Counted from the stretch's first letter, positions 11,941 to 24,214 are shown. The stretch is DNA of 64,000 bases from Jacaranda mimosifolia (GCA_018894105.1 CM032133.1:62001-126000), one strand, 5' to 3'. A program made the numbers and translations. The notes: generated from the letters alone by a model not told the origin.

Positions 11941-13636
11941 CTTTGTTTGAGTACATGGAGTCCATTTCAGATCTCATGGCTTCAAGCTAGCGTCTCGAAT
12001 CTATGTCCAACATAGTTTCCTCATAGGTCCTCGGATCACTATCCGATTGTCCTGTTTCATGAAGAAATCCGAACCTTTTGGGCTGCTTCTTGACCCGGTC
12101 TTACCTTCTCAGAGTTTGTGCATCAGGCTTTTGTGATTCAATTGTTTCCACCGCCTGTGGGATTTGTTGATCATTTTGAACTTCATCAAGTTTTATAACA
12201 ACGCCATTTCTATCCAGTAGAAATGGCTTTTCTAGAAAGTAGGTGTTCCTCGATACAAACACCTTTTGTTCTGAGGAATCATAACAGTAATAACTTATAG
12301 ACTCTCTTGGGTATCCCACAAACTTGCACAAGATGGATCTACTATCTAACTTATTTCCCATTGTCCGTCTTACGTAGGCGGGAGATCCCCAAACCTTTAA
12401 ATAATGGTAAGAGGGTGCTTTGCCATGCCATATCTCATATGGTGTTTTTGGCACCGACTTTGAAGGTACTAGGTTTAGTAACTTCGCTGTCGTTTCTAAG
12501 GCGTATCCCTAAAAGGATATTGGTACATCGGAGAAGCTCATCATGGAACACACCATGTCTAACAATGTGTGGTTTCTCCTCTCGGCTACTCCATTGAGTT
12601 GGGGTGTGCTGGGTGGAGTCCATTGTGAGAGAATCTCATTTTCCTTTAAATAATCCAAGAATTCGGTGCTTAAGTATTCTCCTCCTCGATCCGATCATAG
12701 AGTTTTAATACTTAGCCCTAATTGATTCTCTACTTCATTCCTATACTCTTTGAACTTTTCAAAGGCTTCGGATTTGTACTTCATAAGATACAAGTGTCCG
12801 AATCGACTATGATCATCTGTAAAGGTAATGAAGTAAGAATAGCCTCCTCTCCCACTAACTCTTAGCAGTCCACAAACATCTGTATGGATCAAATCCAAAA
12901 GATTTGTGGAGTGCTCCGATTGTCCTACAAACGGAGCTTTGGTCATTTTTCCTTTTAAACAAGATTCACAAGTTGGAAGTTCCCCAATGCCACTAACATT
13001 TAGTGCTTTGAGAGCTTCTAACTTGCTCATCCTATTTTTGGATATATGGCCAAGTCTTGCATGCCAAAGCATGACATTTTCTTGGATATCTTGCTTCCTT
13101 TTGTTTGTTTGAATGTGCATTAGTGAAGGTTGGGAATCAAGTATGTACAATCCGTTAGTCAATGTACCTTGTGCAACAAAAGAACTATTCTTTAATGCCA
13201 ACAATTTCCCATTCGATATTGAAAAATCAAATCCTTCATTATCTAGAACGGGAATTGAAATAATATTTTTGACAAGATTCGGTACATAGAAAATAGGATC
13301 AAGTACAATGCTTTTATTCCCTAAATCTAGCTTGATTATTCCTTGGAATGTGGCAGCAACCGTTGCTCCATTTCCTAGGCAAAGGATCATATGCCCTTCA
13401 CGCAAACTCCTTTTTCTTTCCATCCCCTGAAATGAGTTACAGAGGTGAGAACCGCATACGGTATTGAATACCCATGTAGAAGAATTTGTCGTTAAATGCA
13501 CTTCAATGAAAAACATACCCTTCTCAAGAGTAGCAAGGTAAGCTTTACAATTTCTCCTCCAATGACCCTTCTCACTACAGTGGAAACAATTTGCATCAGT
13601 CTTAGCCTTTTTCTTGGCTCTCCTGGAACCCTTCTC
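11941..13636 (-). pseudogene. Copia-1 zinc knuckle, protease and integrase region
   Basis: In order on the - strand: zinc knuckle CFHCSEKGHWRRNC (about 13,560-13,600); the protease site reading WVFNTVCGSHLC, with Asn at the expected catalytic Asp; LWHARLGHIS...CESCLKGK, the HHCC zinc region of integrase (about 12,950-13,070); then IHTDVCG, FTDDHSR and SDRGGEYLS, the DDE-type core. A stop interrupts it at 12,692-12,694, others follow near 12,510, at 12,098-12,100 and near 11,987. A TAA at 13,637-13,639 separates it from gag in the same frame. Confidence 0.88.
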
Positions 13637-13639
13637 GGG

Positions 13640-14338
13640 TTACTTTCCTTTAGAGAAAGAACTTTTCTTCATTTTTCCTCTATTCCTGGGGCCTTTAGGG
13701 CCCTTCGACATAGAGGTGGAAGCAAGCATAAGAGGTTTCTCCTTTTTCAACGTGGTCTCTGCGGTCACAAGCATGTTCACCAGTTTGTAAATCGTAACTT
13801 CTTGCTTGGACATGTTGAAGTTCATAACAAATTGGTTGAACGATGGCAGCAATGACTGTAAGATCAAATCTATGTAAAGGTCATTGTCCATGATCACATC
13901 AAGTTGTCCAAGTTTCTCAATAAGACTAATCATTTTGAGACCGTGATCATGGACATTGGAGCCTTCACTTATCCGTGATCTAAAAAGTTCCTTAGAGAGC
14001 GCGAACCTTTCGTGCCTTGTTTGCACACCATACAACTCGTGCAGGTGCTTATAGATTTCACAAGTATGCTTCATATGCTCATGAGTCTTTTGGAGCTCAT
14101 TAGTCATGGATGCCATCATGAGGCATCGAACTTGTAGATAATCATCTACAAATCGCACGAACCGTTCATGGTCCTCATTAGATGCGCCATCACCCAATGT
14201 GTCCATGGGACATTGATCTAGGACATAAGTCCTCTTATTAGAGTCAAGAATTATTTTAAGGTTCCTAAGCCAGTCTTGGAAGTTAAGCCCGGTTAGTTTA
14301 TTAGTTTCTAAAATGCTTGAGAGTGGATTTTTGGCCAT
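13640..14338 (-). pseudogene. Copia-1 gag (UBN2-type capsid domain)
   Basis: Start chosen at ATG 14,336-14,338 (MAKNPLSSILETNKL), which is the start shared with Copia-2 gag. The protein shows NFQDWLRNLKIIL, MMASMTNELQ and HELYGVQTRHERFALSKELF, typical of plant copia gag. It runs open for about 232 codons to TAA 13,637-13,639 and then continues in the same frame into the zinc knuckle. The stop separates gag from its nucleocapsid zinc finger. It would form the virus-like particle shell. Confidence 0.9.
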
Positions 14339-16342
14339 TTGAGTTGAAGATTTCGAAAATCTACAAGAGGCGAAAAAAAAGAGTATAAGCATGTGATTGA
14401 ATTTGATACAGCAAACATGTTTTATGGTTTTTTAAGCATGTTTTTCTCCCACTATTTTATCAAATACTTTAACCCCAAAAAGCATTCGAGAAATCATATT
14501 TCCTAGTGAGAATCAAGATCCCAAGGACTTGCAGATAGACCCCTGTGACCGGATGTATATCTACTAGCAATCCAAAGGTAAGCAACTTTTGCTAATTGCA
14601 TCTTATACAATTCTTGATATATTTTGCCTCACCATTTCATGTAGATCCCCATAATAGGACGACCTCTACATTACTTGGCATTAAGTCAAACCTACCAATC
14701 ATTCTTTGATTCAAGACGGGCACCACATCATCCCCCATGACCGAGTGTATAATGTGTGGGCCTTCTTAATTCAAAGATGCATCGTATGCTCAACATATGG
14801 TCACAGCTTTCCACTTAAGTGTGACCCCCGTGACCAGATGTATATCACACAAAAATGGTAGCGTCATCATGCCATATACTATTGGTAGAAGGCTTGGATT
14901 AACTAAAACTCCTTTTAATTTGAAATCCATTTTGACTTAATATTTGAAAACTTAGACTTTCCAAATGGGGGGATTTTAGCTTGTAAAGATCTCATCATTT
15001 TATCTTCTTATTTAGGTTCTCTATATCCTAGTCTTACATCGCATACAATAATAGGATATGGAAAGCATAAATAAGTAAATGCGCCTAGCATACATCTAGG
15101 GTGGGATGACCATGAGCCTTAACCAAGTGATGCACTTAGAGCCATAGGTGCATCACTTAGTTGATTTTAAGTGGGTTGATTAAATCTAGCTATTACATGA
15201 TTGTATCCCATACATTCATGGGCCTTCAAAAAGTCTTCATGCCTCCAATGGACTCATTTGCTCCTTGTAACATTTACATGAGAAAGAAATCCTCACTCCT
15301 AGTGATTCTACTCTCATAACAATTACAAGATGAATTTAAGAGGCATGCAAGCCACAATTTAATACAACTATTTTTCAACAACTTGAAAATAAATAAAATC
15401 AATATTAAAGGCTCATGATCATCCCCATTCATTCATCATCCATTCAACAATTAAATGAACAATAAATAAACTAGAATTAACAATTAATTCTATCAATTAA
15501 ATGCTCATCCCATAAACAAATAATTAGTTATGCATAACAATAATGCAACTAACTTGGAGGTTAACTTTAACTAATTTTAAGAAGCACTTAAAAATGTCAA
15601 ACATAAACTTGAGACCTTGCACAACACTTGTACATGAGTCATGTGTGATGCAAAAGACTTTTAAGCAACAAAGGAACATTTTGTGAGCTCAAAAATCTCC
15701 CCCAAGGCAACACCATGCAGCTGCCGGCCAGGCTGGGCACACGCCCAGGCAGCGTGCGAGCACCGCGTGCGCACGCTGGCTAGGCAGCACCCGGCCGCTG
15801 CTGGCCGTTCGCCTCTAGGGGGCAATTCAAGCCCCAAAAGTTCAACTTTTATGCACCAATAAATCTAGCATATGTTCCTAACATATTAACACACATTTCT
15901 GTCTATTTTTCAGATTAAAAACTGCTTCTAAAACTGAAAAATAAGGTGCTCAATCATGCTTCAGAAAAAAAAAAAAAAAAAAAAACCTAGTCTAAGTAAG
16001 AATCATATTCTTCAAAAAACTCCAAACAAACTCCAATCCAACTGGATCCAAAAATGACCAAAACACTTTCAGTCATTCATAAACATGCTATATCAACATA
16101 TACCATCAATTAATGCCAAATCAAAATTCAAAATTAACCAGTATGAATTAAAACATGCTAGTTATACGAATCAACAATTAAATCACATAATAACATGCTT
16201 TCAACTCATCAAGGATAAGAACCACAAGCATCTTCAATCCACACACTCCAATTCATCAATGAATCAAGTATGTGGTGAATTCAATCAGATCATCACATGA
16301 TCCAATTGTCCACAAAAAAATCCAAATAAGTGCATGATATTG
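14339..16342 (-). other. Copia-1 long untranslated leader
   Basis: About 2 kb between the primer-binding site and gag, with no convincing coding frame. It holds three direct repeats (14,538-14,560, 14,728-14,751, 14,821-14,845), a GC-rich island at 15,715-15,815 in otherwise AT-rich DNA, and an A-run of about 20 at 15,967-15,986. Copia-2 has a leader of nearly the same length and layout. Confidence 0.75.
14538..14845 (-). repeat. Three spaced direct repeats in the Copia-1 leader
   Basis: On the - strand the copies share a core like ATACAYYCGGTCAYRGGGG. They start at 14,538, 14,728 and 14,821 on the window scale. The nearest lies about 200 bp upstream of gag, the next about 190 bp and then about 93 bp further. 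The same order and spacing recur in Copia-2. Confidence 0.7.
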
Positions 16343-16356
16343 GCTCCGATACCACT
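16343..16356 (-). other. Copia-1 primer-binding site (tRNA-iMet type)
   Basis: On the - strand TGGTATCGGAGCC follows the 5' LTR end after two bases. It differs at one position from TGGTATCAGAGC, the complement of the 3' end of initiator-Met tRNA used by most plant copia elements. Confidence 0.88.
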
Positions 16357-18190
16357 TGAAGGAACAATCGGCATTAGGATGCACAATAATTCAAAATTAA
16401 AACACCAAATCCAATGCTAATCAGTCATCCCAGGGTCATACCATGAAGTATATTCAGAATTATAATAATATACTTACCTTTAGAAGCAAGATCCAAGGAA
16501 GAAAACCAAATCTCCAAGTGTTGGCAGATTCGCGACTGGATCTGGCGCAGCGGATTCAGATCCGAATTTGACCAACCAAAACTCTCAATCAATTGGATAA
16601 AAAAATATGGGAGATACCTAACACCTTATTCTATCTTCAGTAGAAAATTTGGATCAAAAATCACATCACATATTCCATAAAAAATTCGTAAAGTCAGACG
16701 ATCTACAGGAAACTGTGAAATAGCGATCTCACGCGAAATCGCTTCCAACGTTGATCCACACACCAAAGATGAGATCCTAAATCTCCAGATCCTAAGTTGG
16801 ATTAGATATGAAGATGGAGATGGAGTATGATCGGTTTTTGGAGAGTTTTGGTAGGGAAGAAAAGGAAGAATTCAACACATGAATATCTTGCCTAGAAAGG
16901 TTTTTGGAGGGAAAGCATTTAGAATTTGATTTTCTAATGCTGAAAATTGCACTAAAATTGCACTAGAATTTTCCAATGTAATGCCAAGGTGGCATCACAC
17001 CTCCCATGAGGATGTGGGGACCGAAAATTAGTTGTGTGCAATTTGGCAATTTGAATTTCATCTTGCCAACTTGCCAACTTGGAATCTTATTCCAAATTCA
17101 AATCCAATTTGAATTTTCCCTCTTAAAATCCTTGTTCTTCCATTAATTAAATTAATTTAATTAATTAACCTTGACTTAACAATTAAGTCAAGTAAACTTA
17201 ACTCTTTAAGTTTACTTTAGTCAACTTAACCTCTTAAGTTAACTTTGATCAATTGATGATCAATGTGGTACCAAATAATTAACTCTTTAATTATTTGCCT
17301 AATTTAACTCCTTAAATTAATTGATTAATTTAACACTTAAATTAATCAATCCAAAATTGATCTTCAAAAGTCTCCCAAAATTGATCTTCAAAACTCCTTC
17401 CGTCTCCTATCTCCCGAAAGAGGCCTAGGGTAAGATATTTGTTGGCTCCCTAATAGCCTCAATTCTATGCTTCTATTCTAAATGTCCGATTTTTTTGTAT
17501 GACCTCAACTTTGGAAAACTCCTTTCCCAAATTGTCATACCACCTTGCGCAATGATTTCTTGAAATCGATCATTATAGAATGCATAGGAGATGTACTCGC
17601 CCTTCACAAAAGCAAAGAGTCGGATTCCCTCTTGGATCTCACAAACCTCCATGCCAAGTAGCTCATACCTAATCTCACCTCGAACGGCCTGCTAAGTGAC
17701 CAAGGATGAGTCAAAGAATGAGGACTAGACACAAGGTTACCATGAATCCTCAAGTCAGAGGACTAATAATATGCACTAGCGTAGGCAGGAGAACTAACCA
17801 CTACCGACTTGCCACTACGGCAACCTAGTGGAGTCTTCGGAGGGTCTTCAGTGCTTTGTTCTCTAATAAGCACCCACTAACACACACCCGTATTACATAC
17901 GATTAGTGCAAGTCTATCCGGATCTTAGATGTCCTGTCTCTGAAGATCCTATGACTTGGAATATTTTAAGATCACGACCATGTAAGACTTATTTCATTAT
18001 CACCACCTAGTGCGTGACCAAGTCCCATAGTCTTATGTGATCTAAGGACTTCATCCAAATGCCAGTGAAGTAATATGGTGCATGAGATGAATGTGGCCAT
18101 ATACAAGATGTCATTCAATCAAGATTGTTTTTCCAAGAAAATAGTTTTACAAGGCCAAATCTATTGGCTTGCCGGGCACTATTTCCAACA
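16357..18190 (-). repeat. Copia-1 5' LTR (1,834 bp)
   Basis: About 410 bp shorter than the 3' LTR owing to internal deletions at the junctions near 17,390 and 17,905. The segment equivalent to the TATA palindrome of the 3' LTR is absent near 16,960-17,000, where another stretch of family sequence stands. It ends in window coordinates with TTTCCAACA, directly before the GCTAA duplication. Confidence 0.92.
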
Positions 18191-19080
18191 GCTAAAGCAT
18201 ATGATAGGGTCCATTAGGGCTTTCTGTACAAGGTTCTTCATCGATTTGGGTTTTCGAACAAATGGATAGGAATGGTTAAAAACATCATCGAAAGTTGCTG
18301 GTTTTCAGTATTGGTGAATAGCGAAAATGGGGAGATTTTCAAATCAGCTGGAGGATTAAGCTAATGTGACCCAATTTTCCTGGCTCTATTCATTATAGCT
18401 ACTGAAGCCTTTTCTAAGGGTCTAGAGGCTTTGTTTTCTAGGAACCCTTACATGTATTACGGAACCAAATGAGGGAATCAAATATCATATTGGGCATACG
18501 TTGACGACGACGTGATTATATTCACATCTGTTAACGAATCTGGAATTGTAAAACTGATTGATCTTGTAGAGGAGTATGAGAGCATTTCTAGACAAAGGGT
18601 TAATGCCAAAAAGAGCTCGTTTGTTACGGGTAAGAAAATCAGCCCAGGAAAAATAGATAAAGTCATTAGAGATCATTGGATTCAGCAAGACAAATTTGCC
18701 AATCAAATATTTAGGGGCGCCACTATTTAAAGGTAATAGGAAAGGTGATCACTTTGAAAACTTAGTTGGAAACATCAAGAGCAGATTGATTGGATGGGAA
18801 AACAGAAACCTCTCACACGATGGCAGATTATTATTGATCAAAAGTGTGATTATGTCAATGCCTATGCACCTGATACAGGTAGTTCAATCGCCGAAGTATA
18901 TTATTGATAGAATTGAAAAACTCATCAATCGATTCTTTTGGGGTTTTTATGGCGGTGATAAGAAAATTCATTGATCTTCTTAGATTAAAATATGCTACCA
19001 AAAAATGGAAGGTGGATTCGGTGTGCGTAACCTTAGAGATATAGTGAAATTGTTTTCTTTAAAACTGTGGTGGATGTTAA
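18191..19080 (+). pseudogene. LINE B reverse transcriptase, C-terminal part
   Basis: Continues from LDMA at 8,193: AKAYDRVH, FGFSNKWIGMVKNIIESCWFSVL, a degraded GGL...DPIFLALF block, and WAYVDDDVIIF near 18,490-18,520, the catalytic Asp pair. QIKYLGAPLFKGN and LSHDGRLLLIKSVIMSMP follow, then RFFWGF. A stop after GGLS (18,361-18,363) and a frameshift near 18,690 are evident. Confidence 0.84.
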
Positions 19081-19099
19081 GGCAAAAATAATCGCGTTA

Positions 19100-20560
19100 A
19101 GCTAGAATGATAGCTAAAAAATATTATGGCCCATTTCCATCCTAATTATCTTAAAGTTTCGGTAAACGATTCTGCTAATTGGAAACATATCAAGAAGCAA
19201 AGGATAGAAGAAGAAATATTTATTTTTTGGACCCTCTGAGAAGGTAATATTTCCTTTTGGTATGACCACTGGTTTGGTGAACAACTGTTATGCGAGCTCA
19301 TTCCAGATAGTAGAAATCACATAGCAATTTGTTTCTTTTGGAAGGACAATACATAGGATAAGGACAAATTGCTACGTTTTATAGCACCTCATATTACTAA
19401 TGAAATTATGCTTGTTCCCTTTGATACTAACCTTCCTAACAGGTGCTGTGGAAGCTTACTCCAACTGCTAAGTTCACAACTAAGTCAGCTATGGATCACA
19501 TAAGACATAGAAAAGAACACCAACCTCACATGAATCAAATCTGGTCAAAATTTATGACACCAACTATGTCCATATTTTGTTGGAGATTCTAGAATAACAA
19601 ACTGCCACTTGACTCGGTTAAAGGCATAACTTTGGCATCCCATTCCCAATGTTGTTGTGATATAGAGACCAATCAACACATATTTTTTGGCAGCCCAAAA
19701 GCACAATAGGTTTGGTTGTTCTTTGGTAAAATTTTCAATATTAGATCTTCTAATTTCAATTGCATCAATAGCATAATGAAGGTATGGAATGATTCTGCCC
19801 TAGCTAACGTTAATATTCATATTCGGCATATTGTTCCATTACTAATCATTTAGTTTTTGTGGTGTGCGAGAAATGATGCTAAATATCAAGCAATTGTTGT
19901 CAACCATAGAAGAGTGATTTGGCATATCTCAAGGCACCTACAAAAACTTCAACAAGCCAATTTGATGGAATACAAACACTGGAAATGTGATATGGATGTG
20001 GCAGCAATGCTCAAAATTCAGCTTAAATCACCTAGAGAAAGATATTGGAAGAAGGTAGCATGGATTAAACCTCCTTCTAAATAGCACAAGCTTAACATGG
20101 ATGTTGCTTCTAAAGGTAACCCAGGGGAGGCTAGCGCTGGAGAGGTGATTAGAGATGATAAAGGAAATGTCACTCTTGCATATCACTATTATTTGGGCCA
20201 TATGAATAATATTATGGCCAAAATTCGTGCTCTTTGGCGTGGCCTAACTCATTACAAGGAGCTTGGTCCTCATAAAGTTTGGATTGAAGTTGATGCTACT
20301 TACTTAGTGATGCTTACATCATCAAATCACCTTAGACTGTGGTACTCAAACTACATCATTACTAGAATCAATCAGCTCATGGAGAATATGGATATTAAGA
20401 TCACACACATTTACAGATAAGGAATTCAAGTTGCGGATTATTTTGCTAATCATGCTTGTAACACAAAAAGTGAAAAATTTTGGCATAAAGAAAAGCTTCA
20501 AGGATGGATCAAAGGGCTCATTAGAACGAAAAAAAATTGCATTCCATACATTAGAACTCG
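19100..20560 (+). pseudogene. LINE B RT-C zinc-binding region and RNase H domain
   Basis: Zinc-binding-type text (TPTMSIFCW; HSQCCCDIETNQHIFFG) lies at about 19,440-19,690. RNase H lies at 20,090-20,540 with LNMDVASKGNPG, NNIMAKIRAL, VWIEVDATYLV and KITHIYR. Two catalytic positions look altered: TDG reads MDV and the AEL Glu is Lys. The VDAT Asp remains. RNase H is therefore predicted inactive even apart from stops. Confidence 0.82.
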
Positions 20561-20659
20561 TTGACAATTGTATCATACTCTCAAGCTTCCATAATTCTAC
20601 TGTAATCCTATATTATTGTTCATTTTTAGGGAAGACCTTTGATGATAGGCCTAGCACAT

Positions 20660-21417
20660 TGTCAGGTCATTGATCTTGGGATATAAAGAATATATTGGGT
20701 TGTTATAGCATTGGGCCACAGCACACAGAGCTACGAACTTTGGCAATGGTGTGCTAGGCTCTAGGAGACTGGGCTAACGGAAGCAAACTGGACCCAGGAT
20801 GGGCTGCCTTGCCCACTAGGCTGAAGGACATGGGCTGGTTCTCTACTGATGGACCGTTTGGACACATTCTACAAATAGGACTTCAAGATGGACTTGGGCT
20901 CTAGCGCGTCAAGTAACTGACGGGCAGACTTCAACCTATCTAAGCCTTCCATGGATCGTTCTTCCAATTGGAATAGATGCTAGAGACTGGGCTGGCCAGC
21001 AGCATCTCAGGCCTGGGTGCACAGGTCCATGGGCTAAAGGCTATCAGGTTGGGCATGGTTGGGCCATACCTTAGCGTGTTGGGTTGCTGAAGACTACAAA
21101 GCAAATTCACCAAACCTGCTGGAAGCAGGATTTGGTCCCGCGCCATTACACTCTTGCCAGCAAGCACTTAACTATCTCGCCTACCTCTAACATAAGTCAA
21201 TAAATGCACTTGCTGAAATACTTATACATTTTGGTCATATAGAGCTCTCAAAGCACTTTCTCATGTAATCATGCACAAACAATTATCTTTCAAGGCCTTG
21301 AAGTACTGACTATATGTCCAAACTTTGTTATACTAGCTTTATGCCCAAGAATTTATACTTACTTTATTTATTTTTAATAAAATCGGAAAGGGGCAACTTA
21401 AGCCTCTATTTTTCATC
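20660..21417 (+). other. LINE B 3' UTR with TGGGCY cluster and conserved 3' end
   Basis: Non-coding, with many TGGGCT/GGGCC motifs from 20,694 to 21,065. The last 40 bases (21,376-21,413) hold AATAAAAT and AGGGGC...GCCTCT, shared with LINEs C and D. Poly-A-like sequence follows. Confidence 0.7.
21122..21190 (-). other. tRNA-like module, antisense in LINE B 3' UTR
   Basis: On the - strand TAGGCGAGATAG is a degenerate A box and GGACCAAATCC a degenerate B box, with the same spacing as in LINEs A and C. It lies about 240 bases before the poly-A. Alone it would be weak; the shared position supports it. Confidence 0.45.
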
Positions 21418-21436
21418 AAAAAAATAGAAAAAAACT

Positions 21437-21547
21437 CTGAACCCTAAACCCTAAACCCCTGAAACATAGAACCTTGAACCCTTGAAACCCTGGACCTTAA
21501 ACTGAACCCTAAACCCTGAAACCCTAGACCCTGAACCCTGAACCCAG
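21437..21547 (+). repeat. Degenerate telomere-like (CCCTAAA) tract after LINE B
   Basis: Contains repeated AACCCTAAACCCTAAACC, CCCTGAA and CCTTGAA variants of the plant telomere unit. It follows the LINE B poly-A without a gap. Confidence 0.8.
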
Positions 21548-23950
21548 GAAACTAGAAACCTACAACATAAAAAGACTCCCCTCAGCTTAAGGAATCTACC
21601 TATACCAATTTTGATCGAAAATAGCCAATGAAACAGTTGAAAAGAGGACACGACGATGAGCTCACAATGGGCTTGGTCGTTCTCCAATGTACGATGGCAT
21701 AATGAGGGAGGACTTTTGTGGCTTTTGGTCACGAGCTCCTAGGCATCACATTGGTACCCTTAATTCAAAGTTTGAATGGCGGACGGAGGAGTAAGTAAGG
21801 TAGAGAGGTCCTGATGGTGCTAGGGCTCACCATGGGGTTTCTGGCCAAATTTGCCGGTGAAACAGTGGCGAAATGAAAATTAATTTGGGGGTTCCGTTCA
21901 CCTCAACAAGGCCCATCTGGGCAGTTTGCTCAGAATTTAATTTTGAACTTGTTTGGGCTATCCTTGGCTTGAGATTGGATCTCGATTCGATCTAATTTTG
22001 GTAAGTTTTATATCAAAATTAATTTAATTGAGTTTTACAATTTTGATCAGATGTTCATTAAATCGGATGTAGCAAATTGTAATTTGACTCAGGCTAATGA
22101 TGTACTATTGTAAGCATTGAATTAAGTATTAATTACATGAATTAGGTTTAGTAAGTTAAGAAATATTCATTTAAGTCTATGTCCCTGGACTTGCTAAAAT
22201 GATCTGTTATTTTATGAGGATAGATTTGAGTTTAAATTACAAGATTAAGTTATATAAATGTTAGAATAAAAATGAATTATCCAATTTGGGCTAGATCGAC
22301 TCAAAGAATCTAACTGGTTCCTACGCCATCATCACGTATTGTAAAATAAGTAAAGTGGCAAATGGGAGTCGTTGGGGGTAGTTGGAGGATTGAGTTGGCC
22401 CGTGCACATAAAACTATTAAGATAATTAAAACAATAAGACAAGAAAGTGGGAATGATTGGGCTCGAGTAAGGAAGTCTTGTAATACTGAAATATCTTGTA
22501 GTTGGAAGATTAAGGCCATTTGAGATAAGATAAAATTGAACTCAAGTGTTAGAATAACCTTAAGTTTGATAAAGACGCTAACTATATTTATAATTAAAAT
22601 TCTGATGATTGATATGATGATAACCTAAATTATTTTATGACAGTTCTCGGCTTGAATAGGAGTCAGGACCCAAGCATCCATCGAACTAAGAATTCCTTTG
22701 CATTTTTCAGGTGATTTTATACTCGACACTATGAGATTCCTTTGCTAGGAAAAGAGCATATATACTTGCTAATATATCCTAGTCGCTTGATTTCTTTCAA
22801 TCTATATGTTGAAAATAGTGCTCCACATCGCCCTTTTACACTTAGTGCTTCTGATGATATTGATTGATATCACTTTACTTGAAATTTGGTGATTGTGTCA
22901 AGGAAGTTGAAAAGTGATTTCGAAAAATGCATTTTACTTGCCATGTCTAACTTAAAACTAGCTTGGGTTGAATTAGTGATTACATTCTTAATATGGCAAA
23001 GTGACACATTAAGTTCTATGCTGTTGGACAAGCTTAATATTAACAGTAATTATACTTAATACCCTTGGGAGTTTGGCCCTGGGATTGGTTACGGAAGACG
23101 GCTGGGTGAAACGAACCACAATGATAGATCTTTTGATCGATACCCGTGCACGATGCACATATAATCCCTACTCAATAGGCCAGCTGGAGGTAGCCGCCTA
23201 TGAAAAGGATCAAGCATACGGCTAGCCATGCCTAGTGAATGTTTAAATATCCGAGCCGAATACTCGATATTTTGGAGGGATAAAGATTTTCGTGTTTTCA
23301 AAAGTGGAGTGACAATGTAGAAGAACCACCAACAGCTTAATAGTGAAATATTTGCTAAATTATATTTAGCTTGTTTGATATGCCAATACTTTGCTTTAAA
23401 ACTCAAATATTTGATAAAACCCAATTGTTGTTCAAAAGGCATATCGACCTCCTCTTATCATAATTGAGATTTAAACCTCTATGGGAGACAATGAATTTGG
23501 TGAAGTCTCATCACTGGCATGGGACATTGGTGAGATAGATCATCTAAAATTTTTGACTAAAACCTTCTCTCAATTTCGAGAACTTTAATATTTTTACTTA
23601 CTTTCTATATGATAAATGTGAAATTTGTCTATCTATTGTTATTGCTATATTATCTCACTAAGTCATTCGCACTTACATTATTGTACAGTTATCTTCTATC
23701 CTTTACCCCAGACAAGAAAAAGTGATGAAGATAGACTAACCCATATGATACCCAAGGTAATAGAGAGGGTGGAAGAGTTGTCGTAATCTATGATATTAGT
23801 TTCTAGTTGTACCTTTATTAGCTATGGCTTGGAGGAATTAAATACTTTAGATTTCGAGAAAGGTATATTCTATTATTCAGAAGACTTGTGGAATAGATTT
23901 AAGTAGTGCCTTGTATGAGAGCAAACACTACTCGGTCGGGGCATATTACA
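21548..23950. other. Non-coding segment between two telomere-like tracts
   Basis: No gene was found in 2.4 kb. The right end, CTCGGTCGGGGCATATTACA (23,931-23,950), resembles the 3' end of plant Gypsy (Del/Tekay) LTRs, and phrases such as GTGAAACAGTGGC (near 21,857) fit such LTRs too. The left end does not start with TGT, so a complete solo LTR cannot be shown. Confidence 0.35.
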
Positions 23951-24022
23951 CTAAACCTTAAACCCAAAAACCCTAAACCTAAAATCCTAAACCCTAAACT
24001 CTGAACCCTAAAACCCTAAACT
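23951..24022 (+). repeat. Degenerate telomere-like tract before LINE C
   Basis: Runs of AACCCTAAA, CCTTAAACCC and AACCCTAAAACCCTAAAC stand directly before the CT-rich 5' region of LINE C. It could be host DNA or the element's own 5' UTR start. Confidence 0.8.
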
Positions 24023-24214
24023 AATTTGCTCTCAAGCTTTCTCTCTCTACAAATTTTTCTCCTCTTTCTCTCTAAAATTTTTTCCCCCTTTGCCTTTTCG
24101 CCTCCACATCTTCTGGCCACCACTTGCTCCACCGTTGCCATCGCTTTCGGCGATCAGCCATCGGCAGACCTACCTTGAACATCTCTGCATTACATTTTCC
24201 TATTGTCTGCTATC

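Larger units (their letters stand above)
8194..18190 (-). mobile_element. Copia-1: Ty1/copia LTR retrotransposon, full-length but defective
   Basis: 9,997 bp bounded by TGTTGG...TTCA LTRs and a perfect 5-bp target duplication GCTAA (8,189-8,193 and 18,191-18,195). In element direction (right to left): 5' LTR 18,190-16,357, primer-binding site, a leader of about 2 kb, gag from ATG 14,338, protease, integrase, reverse transcriptase and RNase H (the copia order), polypurine tract at about 10,449-10,438, and 3' LTR 10,437-8,194. gag through RT stays in one frame from 14,338 to about 11,114, broken by several stop codons, and one frameshift lies near 11,090. The long LTRs and UBN2-type gag suggest a Tork/Angela-like lineage, which is an inference. 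The two LTRs differ by indels, so the insertion is not recent. Confidence 0.95.
4612..21436 (+). mobile_element. LINE B, L1-like, split by a copia element
   Basis: This LINE runs 4,612-8,193 and resumes at 18,191, ending in poly-A near 21,418-21,436. It begins immediately after LINE A's poly-A. ORF1 starts at ATG 4,666 and ORF2 at ATG 6,518. Order: ORF1 (DUF4283-like part and zinc knuckle), endonuclease, RT, zinc-binding region, RNase H, G-rich 3' UTR and a conserved 3' end (AATAAAAT, then an AGGGGC...GCCTCT hairpin at 21,376-21,413). Without the inserted 9,997 bp and one copy of its 5-bp duplication, the sequence reads through a normal LDMAKAYDR motif. Stops and frameshifts make it non-functional. 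Confidence 0.9.
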
